A stretch of 13,074 nt of DNA. It comes from a bacterium (GTDB taxonomy: Bacteria; Eremiobacterota; Eremiobacteria; Baltobacterales; Baltobacteraceae). The stretch is taken from positions 1-13,074 of the forward strand of contig JAJXXM010000154.1 in the NCBI GenBank assembly GCA_021781095.1, read 5' to 3'. The notes beneath the pieces were generated by a model. The model made no database searches. It had not been told where the DNA came from and saw nothing but the letters and a program-made list of their open reading frames with translations. Shown in pieces: positions 1 to 6,989 of the stretch. Numbering within the stretch: the stretch's first letter is position 1; every line of letters begins with the position of its first letter. The position numbers and the translations under genes were made by a program.

Positions 1-437
1 CGCTGTTTGCGCATACCGACGACGATCGGCGCGGTGCAACAGGTACACATCATTCCGGCGAGCGAGATCGCACCGGCGATCGCTGCGGAGCGTGCGTTCG
101 CCGCGCCGACGAGTTCGAGCAACCATTTGCGTGGAACGAAAACCTGAATCGTCGCACCGAGCAAGAGCGCGAGAACGACCGCCGTCCATACGGCGTTAAA
201 GTACGCAAATGCGTAGTCCCGCGCCGCAGACCAACCCGCAGCCGGAGGCGTCGCACTCGTCCCGCTCACGATCGACGAACCGATCGAATGGGTCGCCGCC
301 GCAAGATGTGCCTTCCCCCAATACGGCGACCACTTGACGATGTAGAGCCCGACGATCGCCATCGCCACGAAGAGCAACGTGCCGAGAATCCACGCACGCG
401 TATTGGGACGGGTCGCCGCCGGTGCCGATACAGACAT
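1..437 (-). CDS. Permease of the COG0701/ArsP (DUF318) type, N-terminal part only
   Basis: The frame is open from an ATG at 437 to the left edge, giving 145 residues; the rest lies outside the window. Translated by hand, it has a short polar N-terminus, a hydrophobic helix at about residues 16-36 (WILGTLLFVAMAIVGLYIV), a soluble loop, a second helix at about 82-100, and a third segment from about 117 ending in the cysteine cluster MMCTCCTAPIVVGMRKQ (Cys131, 133, 134). That cluster after a glycine/alanine-rich helix is typical of inner-membrane COG0701 permeases, the family of the organoarsenical exporter ArsP; family members are usually over 300 residues. The start is fixed by an AGGAGG ribosome site. 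The gene begins 35 bases after the senA stop on the same strand, so the two are probably co-transcribed. The substrate cannot be read from this fragment: a selenium or sulfur species is an inference from context, and an arsenical or metal is equally possible. Confidence 0.8.
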   Translation of the reverse strand, partial: MSVSAPAATRPNTRAWILGTLLFVAMAIVGLYIVKWSPYWGKAHLAAATHSIGSSIVSGTSATPPAAGWSAARDYAFAYFNAVWTAVVLALLLGATIQVFVPRKWLLELVGAANARSAAIAGAISLAGMMCTCCTAPIVVGMRKQ

Positions 438-448
438 AGGTTCCCTTT

Positions 449-454
449 CCTCCT
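449..454 (-). promoter_or_regulatory. Shine-Dalgarno site of the permease
   Basis: AGGAGG on the minus strand lies 11 bases upstream of the ATG at 437, followed by a second purine run (AAAGGG) closer to the start. It sits in the 35-base gap after senA. It is among the strongest ribosome sites in the window and supports the permease start. Confidence 0.7.
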
Positions 455-472
455 ACTTACGAGCGCGATCGT

Positions 473-1729
473 TTATCGCGCGCAGGTACGGAATCCGGTA
501 ATAATATCCCGCCGATGCGGAAGATAAAAGTTCCGCCAGCGCGTGGAGAGCATCCGCGCCCGCGTGCTCCACGCCCCTCCTCGCAGAGAACGCTGAACGC
601 CGAACCAGGGTTGCGAATATTCCGCGTAGGGGTCGGCGGCAAAGCCGGGGTAGGGAAGAAACGGCGACGCGGTCCATTCCCAGACGTTGCCGATCATCTG
701 CACGCAGCCCCAGGGCGAGGCGACCTCGGCAAAGGCGTCGACGCTCACGACGTCACCGTACCGGCCGTCGAGATTCCCACAATCGGGATTCGCCAGGCCC
801 TCGCCCCACGGGTAGCGACGCCGCTCCGGCCCGGCCGCGGCAACCTCCCATTCTGCTTCGCTCGGCAAGCGACGCCCGGCCCAGCGCGCGAATGCTTCGG
901 CCTCGTAGGCATTGACGTGAACGACGGGATCGCGATCCCGGAGCGGAACGCGGGCGCGGAAATGTCGCCGCTCCCAGCCGTCGTTCGTGCGCTGCCAAAG
1001 CGATGGATGCTCGGCACGCGCCTCGACGCGCCAACGCCACCCGTCCTCGCTCCAGAGCGACTCGCGGTGGTAGCCGTCGTCTTCGACAAAGGCGCGAAAT
1101 TCGGCGCAGGTCACGCAGCGACGCGCGATGCGAAAGCCGTCGAGATCGACCTCGTGTTCCCATTTTTCGTTATCGAAAACGAATTCGTCATCGCGGCGCG
1201 CGCCGATGCGATAACGCCCCGCCGGAATCGAGGCATCGCCCTCGATCTCCACGTCGACCGACGGCGGTGCGAGCGTGGAGAGTTGCGGTGCCGCGTATGC
1301 GAGCGTCTGACGCGTGTAGATCGTCGCTTCGCCGTGCATATCTTCGTGGAAGAGCACGAGCGCTTGAAAGTACGCACTCCGTTCGTCGACGTAGGGTGCG
1401 TCGAGGGTTGCCTCGAGCTGCCGAGCGAGATATGCGAGCGTCTCCGCACGCGAGGGGAGCGGCAGCTCCCACCGCGTATCGTGCGCGATCTTCGCCGAAT
1501 CGTAGAGCCGTTCGCTCCCCGGGAGGAGCGACGCACGCCCCAGCATCGTGCGCAGCGTCCAATGCTCGGCGAAGAAGGCAACGTGACCGAGCTCCCACAA
1601 CAACGGGTTAATGGTGGGAAGCAAGGGAACCAGCAACTCCTCATCGCGCAAATCGGCGACGAGCGCCAAGGTGCGTTCGCGGGCATCGATGAGTTCGTCG
1701 GCACGAATTCGCGGCACCCGAATCGCCAT
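473..1729 (-). CDS. senA: Selenoneine synthase SenA (EgtB-like, DinB plus FGE-sulfatase fold)
   Basis: This 418-residue protein has the two-domain plan of the non-haem iron sulfoxide synthases. An N-terminal DinB-like domain spans about 1-155, with probable iron ligands His49 (WELGHVAFF) and the HxxxHxE motif at 128-134 (HEDMHGE). A C-terminal FGE-sulfatase (formylglycine-generating-enzyme) domain spans about 160-418, with GNVWEWT at 348-354 and LRGGAW at 382-387. EgtB joins hercynine to a sulfur donor to make ergothioneine; SenA joins hercynine to the selenosugar made by SenB, in an O2-dependent reaction, to make selenoneine. I call SenA because senB is the adjacent gene and because the tail YSQPWFG...RNFY.PHRRD...GFRTCA matches what I recall of the SenA-type subgroup. 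The ATG at 1729 is needed to keep the conserved first helix; its GGGGAG is only a base or two from the ATG, so the ribosome site is poor. Its 5' end overlaps the divergent senB. Plain EgtB is the alternative. Confidence 0.85.
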   Translation of the reverse strand: MAIRVPRIRADELIDARERTLALVADLRDEELLVPLLPTINPLLWELGHVAFFAEHWTLRTMLGRASLLPGSERLYDSAKIAHDTRWELPLPSRAETLAYLARQLEATLDAPYVDERSAYFQALVLFHEDMHGEATIYTRQTLAYAAPQLSTLAPPSVDVEIEGDASIPAGRYRIGARRDDEFVFDNEKWEHEVDLDGFRIARRCVTCAEFRAFVEDDGYHRESLWSEDGWRWRVEARAEHPSLWQRTNDGWERRHFRARVPLRDRDPVVHVNAYEAEAFARWAGRRLPSEAEWEVAAAGPERRRYPWGEGLANPDCGNLDGRYGDVVSVDAFAEVASPWGCVQMIGNVWEWTASPFLPYPGFAADPYAEYSQPWFGVQRSLRGGAWSTRARMLSTRWRNFYLPHRRDIITGFRTCAR

Positions 1730-2702
1730 TCTCTCCCCGGCGCGAGGAACCTCGCGCGCCGGGAATGCCGTGACGGCGCGCCGATACGCTCGGCTCTTCC
1801 GTGCATTGGGCTATCGCGTCCGCATTCTCGCCGCCGACGCACCGACGATAGAGGCCGACATCGTCGTCGCCTTGCACGCCAAGAAGAGCGGCGCCGCGGC
1901 GCTTCGTTTTCGCCGAAACTCGCACGACGGGCGCCTCGTCGTCGTGCTCACGGGGACCGATATCTATCGAGATCTCCCGCGCAGCCGCGTCGCGATACGA
2001 GCGCTCGAAGCGGCCGATGCGATCGTTGCATTACAACCGCTCGCACTCGAACGGCTCGCGCCCGCGCTGCGAAAGAAAGCGCGCGCCATCGTTCAATCGG
2101 TCGCGCTCCCCGCCGATCTTCCGCACGCGCGAGAAATGGAGGGCCGTTGTAACATTGCGGTGCTCGGACACCTGCGACATGAAAAAGACCCGCTCCGCGC
2201 CGCCTTTGCCGCGCGCGCGCTGCCGCGCCATCTTCCGGTACGCGTCACGCTCGCCGGCGGCATCATCGATGCAACGTACCGAGAGCGCACGGCCGCCGAG
2301 GCCGCGCGCAACCCGCGCTTTCGCTATCGCGGCGAGATCGGCGCGCGCGCCGCACTGACGTGTCTCGCTCGCAGCGACGCGCTCGTCCTCTCCTCGCGTA
2401 TGGAGGGCGGCGCGAACGTCCTCGGCGAGGCGATCGCGCTGCGCGTCCCGGTGCTCGCTTCACGGATCGACGGAAATATCGGCCTTCTCGGCGCGAACTA
2501 TCCCGGCTATTACGATGTCGGATCGACCGCCTCGTTGCGGCGGCTGCTGCAGCGATTTATCGAGGATCGCCGCTTCCGCCGCACGTTGCGCGCCTCCATC
2601 GCGCGGCTCGCCCCGCTCGTCCGCCCCGCGCGCGAACGACGGGCGTGGGGAAACCTGCTCAACGAACTTCGAGCGCGCGCACCTCGATCGGCGTCCCGTT
2701 GA
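1689..2702 (+). CDS. senB: Selenosugar synthase SenB (GT-B glycosyltransferase, TIGR04348 type)
   Basis: From the ATG at 1689 this is 337 residues, the usual SenB size. SenB transfers the sugar of a UDP-sugar (UDP-GlcNAc in the characterised enzyme) to selenophosphate, giving the selenosugar used by SenA. Matching features are the GNAVTARRYARLFRALG segment (25-41), LHAKKS (62-67), LTGTDIYRDL (87-96), VALQPLALERL (113-123), GHLRHEKDP (160-168), and the donor-site E-x7-E region EGGANVLGE (239-247) followed by VLASRIDGNIGLLG. It is soluble, with no signal peptide. The start is uncertain: conserved sequence begins near base 1719, the only nearby ATG is 1689, and no good ribosome site precedes it. 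In-frame starts further upstream (GTG 1671, ATG 1611) would deepen the overlap with senA. The 5' end overlaps senA by 41 bases head-to-head, and the 3' end overlaps the molybdopterin gene by 44 bases tail-to-tail. Function confidence is high; start confidence is low. Confidence 0.85.
   Translation: MSSSARIRGTRIAILSPARGTSRAGNAVTARRYARLFRALGYRVRILAADAPTIEADIVVALHAKKSGAAALRFRRNSHDGRLVVVLTGTDIYRDLPRSRVAIRALEAADAIVALQPLALERLAPALRKKARAIVQSVALPADLPHAREMEGRCNIAVLGHLRHEKDPLRAAFAARALPRHLPVRVTLAGGIIDATYRERTAAEAARNPRFRYRGEIGARAALTCLARSDALVLSSRMEGGANVLGEAIALRVPVLASRIDGNIGLLGANYPGYYDVGSTASLRRLLQRFIEDRRFRRTLRASIARLAPLVRPARERRAWGNLLNELRARAPRSASR
1740..1757. repeat. Perfect inverted repeat at the senA/senB divergent start
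   Basis: GCGCGAGG and CCTCGCGC are exact reverse complements separated by AA. The dyad starts 10 bases upstream of the senA ATG and lies inside the early codons of senB. It could be an operator, or a hairpin in the senA leader next to its ribosome site. In GC-rich coding DNA such a palindrome can also arise by chance. Confidence 0.45.
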
Positions 2703-4746
2703 GTGCGGCGTTTCCGGTGAGCGCGTCGAGACGCGAGGGATCCGTGAGGTCGTTGATGCTCGCGCCGGCGTGAGCGCTCGCAACGCGAAGACGAACCCCC
2801 GTGCGGTGATGTCCGAAGCCGTGCGGGAGACTGGCGACGCCGGGCATCATCGCGTCGTCGATACGGGCGACGCTTTCGATCCTTCCCACCGCGCTGCGCA
2901 CCTCCACGGCAGCGCCGTCCGCGATGCCGAAGCGATCGGCATCCTGCGGATTCAGGAGGAGCGTGCACCGATCGGGACCGCGCATTAAGCGCGGCGCGTT
3001 GTGCATCCAGGAGTTATTATTGCGCAGCTCGCGCCGACCGATCAGCACGAGTTCCGGAATCGGCGCGGCGATCGCCGATTCGAGCCGAGCGAGGTCGGCA
3101 AGCATCGCCGAGGGCGCGATATCGATGCGCCCATCGGCGGTGAGCAAGCGCTGCGGAAACGACGGCGTCAACGCACCAAAATCGCGGCCGTGCGGAGAAG
3201 CGCGCAATGCGTCGATCGAGGTTTTCCAAGGTCCCGCTTGGAGCGCTCGGTCGATTCGTTCGCGCGGCGAAGCCGACGGCGCGGCGCCGAGGCGACGAGA
3301 AAGCTCCTCGAAGATCTGCCAATCGTACCGTTGCTCGGCGTCGATGGGAAAGACGGGATCGTTCCAACGTGCGGTATTGCGTACCGCAAAATGGTGAAAG
3401 ATCGCATCGTAGTGCTCGGTCTCTAAGCCGATTGCGGGCGGCAGGATGATATCGGCATGCCGCGTCGTTTCATTGATATACGGATCGATCGCGAGCAAAA
3501 AATCCAATCTTTCGAGTGCCCGATCGAGCGCGGCGCCGTTCGGCGTCGAAAGAACGGGATTCCCCGCTATCGTCACCAGTGCCCGAATTTGCCCCTCACC
3601 CGGCGTCGCGATCTCCTCGGCGAGTGCGGCGACGGGGAACTCGCCGTTAAATTCCGGCAAGCCGCGCACCCGCGTGCGACGCTGCGGCGTGAAATCCACT
3701 CCGCGCTTCGCGCCGAGCAAGAGGTCGAACGCGGGAAGCGGGAACATCGCTCCGCCGATTTCATCGAGATTGCCCGTGACGATATTGAGCACCGCGAGCA
3801 ACCATTGGCAGAGGCCGCCGAATTCTTGCGTGCTCGCTCCCATCCGCCCGTACGCAACCGCGGGCTTCGTCGTCGCGAATGCGATCGCCAGGCGCTCGAT
3901 GTCATCGGCGTCGATGCCCGCGCGCCCGGCGATGCGTTGGGGCGGATACGCCGCGACGGCCGCGCGCACGCTCTCGAGCCCGTCGATCAGCGGGCCAAGG
4001 CGCCCGCCGATCGCGACCCCGCGATCGAAGATCACGTGCAGCATTGCCAGCATGACGAGTGCGTCGCTTCCAGGACGGATGCGGTACCCTTCGTCGGCGA
4101 CCTCCGCACTCTCGGTGCGCCGCGGATCGAAGAGCACGAAGCGTCCGCCGCGCGCGCGCAACGCGCGCAAACGTTCGCGCATGCCGGGAGCGGTCATGAT
4201 GCTGCCCTGCGATGCGAGCGGATTCGCGCCGAAGGCGAGGAAGAGCATCGTGCGGTCGATATCCGGAATCGGCAGCAACATCGGGTGACCGAAGAGCGCC
4301 GCTGCCGCGACGTGATGCGGCAGTTGGTCGACGCTCGTGGCGCTATAGCGATGTCGCACGCGGAGCGCGCGAAGAAAGCCTCCCGCACCGAGCAGCGTCC
4401 CGCTATTATGCACGCTTGGATTCCCTTGGTAACTCGCAACGGCATCGGGGCCGAACGTCTCGGCGATCGCGCCGAGACGCTCGGCGGCGATATCGAAGGC
4501 TTCCTCCCAGGGAATCGCCTCCCAATGCGAACCGACGCGACGCATCGCGCCCTTCAATCGGTCGGGATCGGTATGAAGATCGATCAGTGCGCTGCCCTTC
4601 GGACAGATCGCACCGTGGGAGAGCGGGTCCTCCGGATCGCCGCGTAGATCGACGACGCGCCCATCTTCGACGCGAATCTGCAATCCGCAGATCGCCTCGC
4701 AGAGGTTGCACGCACGGTAGTGGAGAGCGTCGGCGGCGTGAGTCAT
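2659..4746 (-). CDS. Molybdopterin-dependent oxidoreductase, [4Fe-4S], formate-dehydrogenase-like (COG0243)
   Basis: This 695-residue protein of the DMSO-reductase superfamily starts with an iron-sulfur motif, CNLCEAIC (Cys13, 16, 20) and CPKG (Cys48, Lys50), which carries a [4Fe-4S] cluster. It continues with the central molybdopterin domains: SVDQLPHHV (138-146), GANPLASQGS (173-182) and FDPRRTESAEVAD (206-218). The C-terminal cofactor-binding domain starts around 565 and includes RRELRNNNSWMHN. There is no twin-arginine signal, so it should act in the cytoplasm. By eye, the place where Sec, Cys or Ser normally binds the metal falls near His145/Val146, so the protein ligand is unclear. The ATG overlaps the stop of the upstream pxpC-pxpA gene (ATGA), so it is translationally coupled to 5-oxoprolinase. 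Its 3' end overlaps senB by 44 bases. The substrate is unknown; annotation as formate dehydrogenase would be over-reading. Confidence 0.9.
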   Translation of the reverse strand: MTHAADALHYRACNLCEAICGLQIRVEDGRVVDLRGDPEDPLSHGAICPKGSALIDLHTDPDRLKGAMRRVGSHWEAIPWEEAFDIAAERLGAIAETFGPDAVASYQGNPSVHNSGTLLGAGGFLRALRVRHRYSATSVDQLPHHVAAAALFGHPMLLPIPDIDRTMLFLAFGANPLASQGSIMTAPGMRERLRALRARGGRFVLFDPRRTESAEVADEGYRIRPGSDALVMLAMLHVIFDRGVAIGGRLGPLIDGLESVRAAVAAYPPQRIAGRAGIDADDIERLAIAFATTKPAVAYGRMGASTQEFGGLCQWLLAVLNIVTGNLDEIGGAMFPLPAFDLLLGAKRGVDFTPQRRTRVRGLPEFNGEFPVAALAEEIATPGEGQIRALVTIAGNPVLSTPNGAALDRALERLDFLLAIDPYINETTRHADIILPPAIGLETEHYDAIFHHFAVRNTARWNDPVFPIDAEQRYDWQIFEELSRRLGAAPSASPRERIDRALQAGPWKTSIDALRASPHGRDFGALTPSFPQRLLTADGRIDIAPSAMLADLARLESAIAAPIPELVLIGRRELRNNNSWMHNAPRLMRGPDRCTLLLNPQDADRFGIADGAAVEVRSAVGRIESVARIDDAMMPGVASLPHGFGHHRTGVRLRVASAHAGASINDLTDPSRLDALTGNAALNGTPIEVRALEVR

Positions 4747-6305
4747 GGATCGAGCGTTGCGGCGCTGCGCAGAATGAATCCCGCTCCAAGCAATCGCGCG
4801 CGGATCGCCCGCGCGAACGCGAGCGCCTGCGCGCCGTCGCCGTGCACACAGATGCTTTCGCCGCGTCCGGAACGAGCGAGGGCGAGCGCCTGATCGGCGG
4901 CCTCCTCCACGCTCTCGATCGAAGCTCCCGGCTCACCGCGCGGAATCAAGAAGCCGTCCTCACCGTAGCGACGGTCGGCAAAGAGCTCGTCGATGCTCCG
5001 CAAGCCGTATCGTCGCGCCATCGCCGTCGAAAACGAGCCCGCGAGTCCGACGAACGCGAGATTTCGGTCGAACGCGGCGACCGCTCGCGCGACGGACTCG
5101 GCGGTAGCCTCATCTGCAGCGCTCCGATTGTAGAGCGCGCCGTGCGGTTTGACGTGCGTGAGGTGCGCGCCCTCCTCGCGCGCGATGCGCGCCAGTGCGG
5201 AGACTTGCTCGGTCACGAGCGCGACGAGAGGATCGCCGACGAGGTCCATCGCTCGTCGCCCGAATCCTTCGCGGTCGGGATACGATGGGTGCGCCCCGAT
5301 TGCAACGCCGTTCCGGTGCGCCGCACGAATCGTCTCGCGCATCGAACGTTCGTCACCCGCGTGCCCGCCGCACGCAATATTCGCCGAAGTCACGATCTCC
5401 AGCAACGCCGCATCGTCGGCGCAGCCTTCACCAAGATCGGCGTTCAGATCGATCGAGTGCACGGGGACGAACGTTATCTCTTCGCCGAGTCGAACCTGTC
5501 CGAGCTTCCAGAGATCCTCGGCGACGACCGAGGCGATCACCGGATATCCGCCGGTCGTCTGCGCATCGACGCCGAGCACGATCGGAAGGCCGTTCGGCGG
5601 TAGCTGTATCGCGCCGGGAAAAACCGCGAGCGTTGCGATTGCCGGGCGCTCGCCGACGATCGGCTCGCCATCGCAACGAATGCCCATCCGATCGCTCTGC
5701 GGGCTCGCCTTCCATCGCCGCGAAGTGAGCTGCGAGTACGCGCCGACGTCACGAAGATGGATCCGCTCGCGAACGACGCGCATCCGCGCGTCGCTCTCGA
5801 TACGTTCGCGCGCGAGCGGCCGGAGCGCAACGACGGAATCGAGCGCGAGCCGGTCGCCGTCTCGGAGCGCGCGTCCGTGAAAACCGCCGAAGCGCGAACG
5901 GAGATCGGTGCTACGCGATCCGAGGATCGCGGGAACGGCAATGCCGCCGGCGATGGCGAGGATCGTGCGCGCACCCGTGCGCGGCGAACCAAAACGCAGG
6001 CACGATCCGCTCCGCGCGGCGATCGCTCGGTAGGGCGCAACGGGTTCGCCGTCGAGCCGCGCGTCGGCGTCGGCCCCGGCGAGCGCGAAGGTTCGCGCGC
6101 TCGTAAAGCGTACGACGGCATTTCCATAGGCGATCTCGATCGCCGCAGCTTTGGGGTCGTTCCCAAGCATGGCATTCGCATCGTCGTAGGCGCGCCCGTC
6201 GAAGGCACCGCACCACGCGACCCCTTCGTGACGGTGCCCGAAACGCGGGGCGCCAACCACGAGGCTCTGCACGCCGGCCCGTTCGATGAGGAGTTCTTCG
6301 CTCAT
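4743..6305 (-). CDS. pxpC-pxpA: 5-oxoprolinase subunits C and A fused (PxpC-PxpA)
   Basis: One 520-residue reading frame carries two subunits. Residues 1 to about 281 are PxpC (KipA-like carboxyltransferase fold): GFGxxG-like RFGHRHEG (21-28), AGGIAVPAILGSRST (119-133), DRMGIRCDG (205-213) and QTTGGYP (249-255). Residues about 283-520 are PxpA (LamB/YcsF): HSIDLNADLGEG (283-294), NIACGGHAGD (309-318), AHPSYPDREGFGRR (338-351), VKPHGALYN (385-393) and SICVHGDG (484-491). With PxpB these form the ATP-dependent enzyme that opens 5-oxoproline to glutamate in the cytoplasm. The usual arrangement has separate genes or a B-C fusion. The linker is almost nil, and an in-frame GTG (codon 282, base 5462) right at the junction could act as an internal start for free PxpA. 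I chose the ATG at 6305 because it overlaps the pxpB stop (ATGA) and begins the conserved PxpC N-terminus; the upstream extension to 6407 is antisense-like sequence within pxpB. Confidence 0.9.
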   Translation of the reverse strand: MSEELLIERAGVQSLVVGAPRFGHRHEGVAWCGAFDGRAYDDANAMLGNDPKAAAIEIAYGNAVVRFTSARTFALAGADADARLDGEPVAPYRAIAARSGSCLRFGSPRTGARTILAIAGGIAVPAILGSRSTDLRSRFGGFHGRALRDGDRLALDSVVALRPLARERIESDARMRVVRERIHLRDVGAYSQLTSRRWKASPQSDRMGIRCDGEPIVGERPAIATLAVFPGAIQLPPNGLPIVLGVDAQTTGGYPVIASVVAEDLWKLGQVRLGEEITFVPVHSIDLNADLGEGCADDAALLEIVTSANIACGGHAGDERSMRETIRAAHRNGVAIGAHPSYPDREGFGRRAMDLVGDPLVALVTEQVSALARIAREEGAHLTHVKPHGALYNRSAADEATAESVARAVAAFDRNLAFVGLAGSFSTAMARRYGLRSIDELFADRRYGEDGFLIPRGEPGASIESVEEAADQALALARSGRGESICVHGDGAQALAFARAIRARLLGAGFILRSAATLDP

Positions 6306-6928
6306 CGGTCGCGCACGAAGCGCACGCAATCGCCGGTAGCGAGCGAGGCCGGCGTGCGACGCTCCGGATCGAAGAGCGTGCTGCTCGTCCGCCCCAGCAG
6401 GCGCCACCCTCCAGGCGATGCGACGGGATAGACCGCCGTAAATCCGTCGCCGATCGCGACGGAGCCCGCAGGAACGAGCGCGCGCGGGCGCTCGAGCCTC
6501 GGCGTTCTCAGCCGCGCGTCGAGGCCGAGCAGATAAGCGAAACCCGGCGAAAAACCGAGAAACGCCACACGATAGAGCGGCGCGAGGTGAAGGCCGATCG
6601 CCTCCTCGACCGAGAGTCCGTGCAGTGCGGCGAGCTCCGCGAGATCCTCTCCGTCGTAGCGCACCGGAATCTCGTGCGTTCTTCCGGCCACCGGCTCGGC
6701 CTGCCCCGCCTCGAGCCGCGCGAGCAAGCGCTCGGCGATCCGTCCGCGGCTTCCGCGCCGGAGCAGGAGGCTCAGGTTTCCGAGTCCGACCACCGCCTCG
6801 CGCACCTCGGGTTCGTCGCGCATCGAAGACGCGAGTGCCTCGAGACGTGCCTGCCGCTCGACCGCGGAGCCCTCATCGAGCTCCAGCAGCAGCGCCTCCT
6901 CGCCGTACGGCTCGATTCTCGCGTGCAT
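6302..6928 (-). CDS. pxpB: 5-oxoprolinase subunit PxpB (KipI-like)
   Basis: This 208-residue protein matches the PxpB/KipI family along its whole length: VGLGNLSLLL near residue 47, FLGFSPGFAYL (123-133), RALVPAGSVAIG (149-160) and SPGGWRLLGRT (171-181). With PxpC and PxpA it forms 5-oxoprolinase, which recycles 5-oxoproline (pyroglutamate), a spontaneous damage product of glutamine and glutamate. It is the first gene of the operon pxpB, pxpC-pxpA, molybdopterin oxidoreductase. Its TGA overlaps the next ATG (ATGA). The ATG start has a good AGGAG site five bases upstream. The family was once named after the Bacillus kinase inhibitor KipI, but the complete B+C+A set favours oxoprolinase. Confidence 0.92.
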   Translation of the reverse strand: MHARIEPYGEEALLLELDEGSAVERQARLEALASSMRDEPEVREAVVGLGNLSLLLRRGSRGRIAERLLARLEAGQAEPVAGRTHEIPVRYDGEDLAELAALHGLSVEEAIGLHLAPLYRVAFLGFSPGFAYLLGLDARLRTPRLERPRALVPAGSVAIGDGFTAVYPVASPGGWRLLGRTSSTLFDPERRTPASLATGDCVRFVRDR

Positions 6929-6933
6929 CCCGA

Positions 6934-6938
6934 CTCCT
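6934..6938 (-). promoter_or_regulatory. Shine-Dalgarno site of pxpB
   Basis: AGGAG on the minus strand sits five bases before the pxpB ATG at 6928. It is a well-placed ribosome site and supports both that start and 6928 as the beginning of the oxoprolinase operon. Confidence 0.65.
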
Positions 6939-6953
6939 GCGCGAGCACGAGAG

Positions 6954-6959
6954 TAAAAT
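6954..6959 (+). promoter_or_regulatory. Possible -10 element for ettA in the divergent gap
   Basis: The 61-base gap between pxpB and ettA (6929-6989) is the only divergent spacer in the window and must hold promoters for both directions. TAAAAT here is its only AT-rich hexamer on the plus strand and would place transcription start about 22-24 bases before the ettA GTG. No convincing -35 box is visible at the right spacing. On the minus strand the same AT run reads ATTTTACT and could serve pxpB. Confidence 0.3.
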
Positions 6960-6989
6960 CCTCGCCCGCACGCGAACCCTCGGTGTTCC

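Noticed and set aside
50..527. Small frames near the left edge (50-256, 196-393, 288-527)
   Set aside because: The ArsP-type permease frame runs through this region from 437 to the edge with transmembrane helices and a good ribosome site; the small frames are its shadows.
473..1729. Calling the EgtB-like gene egtB of ergothioneine synthesis
   Set aside because: The adjacent SenB-type glycosyltransferase and the C-terminal signature favour SenA; no egtA, egtC, egtD or egtE is nearby.
515..2152. Long plus-strand frame of 545 codons opposite senA
   Set aside because: It is the antisense shadow of senA, rich in Arg/Pro/Ala with no recognisable domain; high-GC genes routinely leave such open frames.
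2659..4746. A selenocysteine codon in the molybdopterin enzyme, tempting next to a selenium locus
   Set aside because: The frame is continuous with no in-frame TGA, and the ligand region has no Sec or Cys.
3457..5603. Two long plus-strand frames opposite the molybdopterin and oxoprolinase genes
   Set aside because: Both show shadow composition (Arg/Ser-rich) and lie wholly over strongly supported minus-strand genes.
6306..6407. Upstream extension of the pxpC-pxpA frame to 6407
   Set aside because: The extra 34 residues lie inside pxpB and have no PxpC similarity; the ATGA start at 6305 fits the family.
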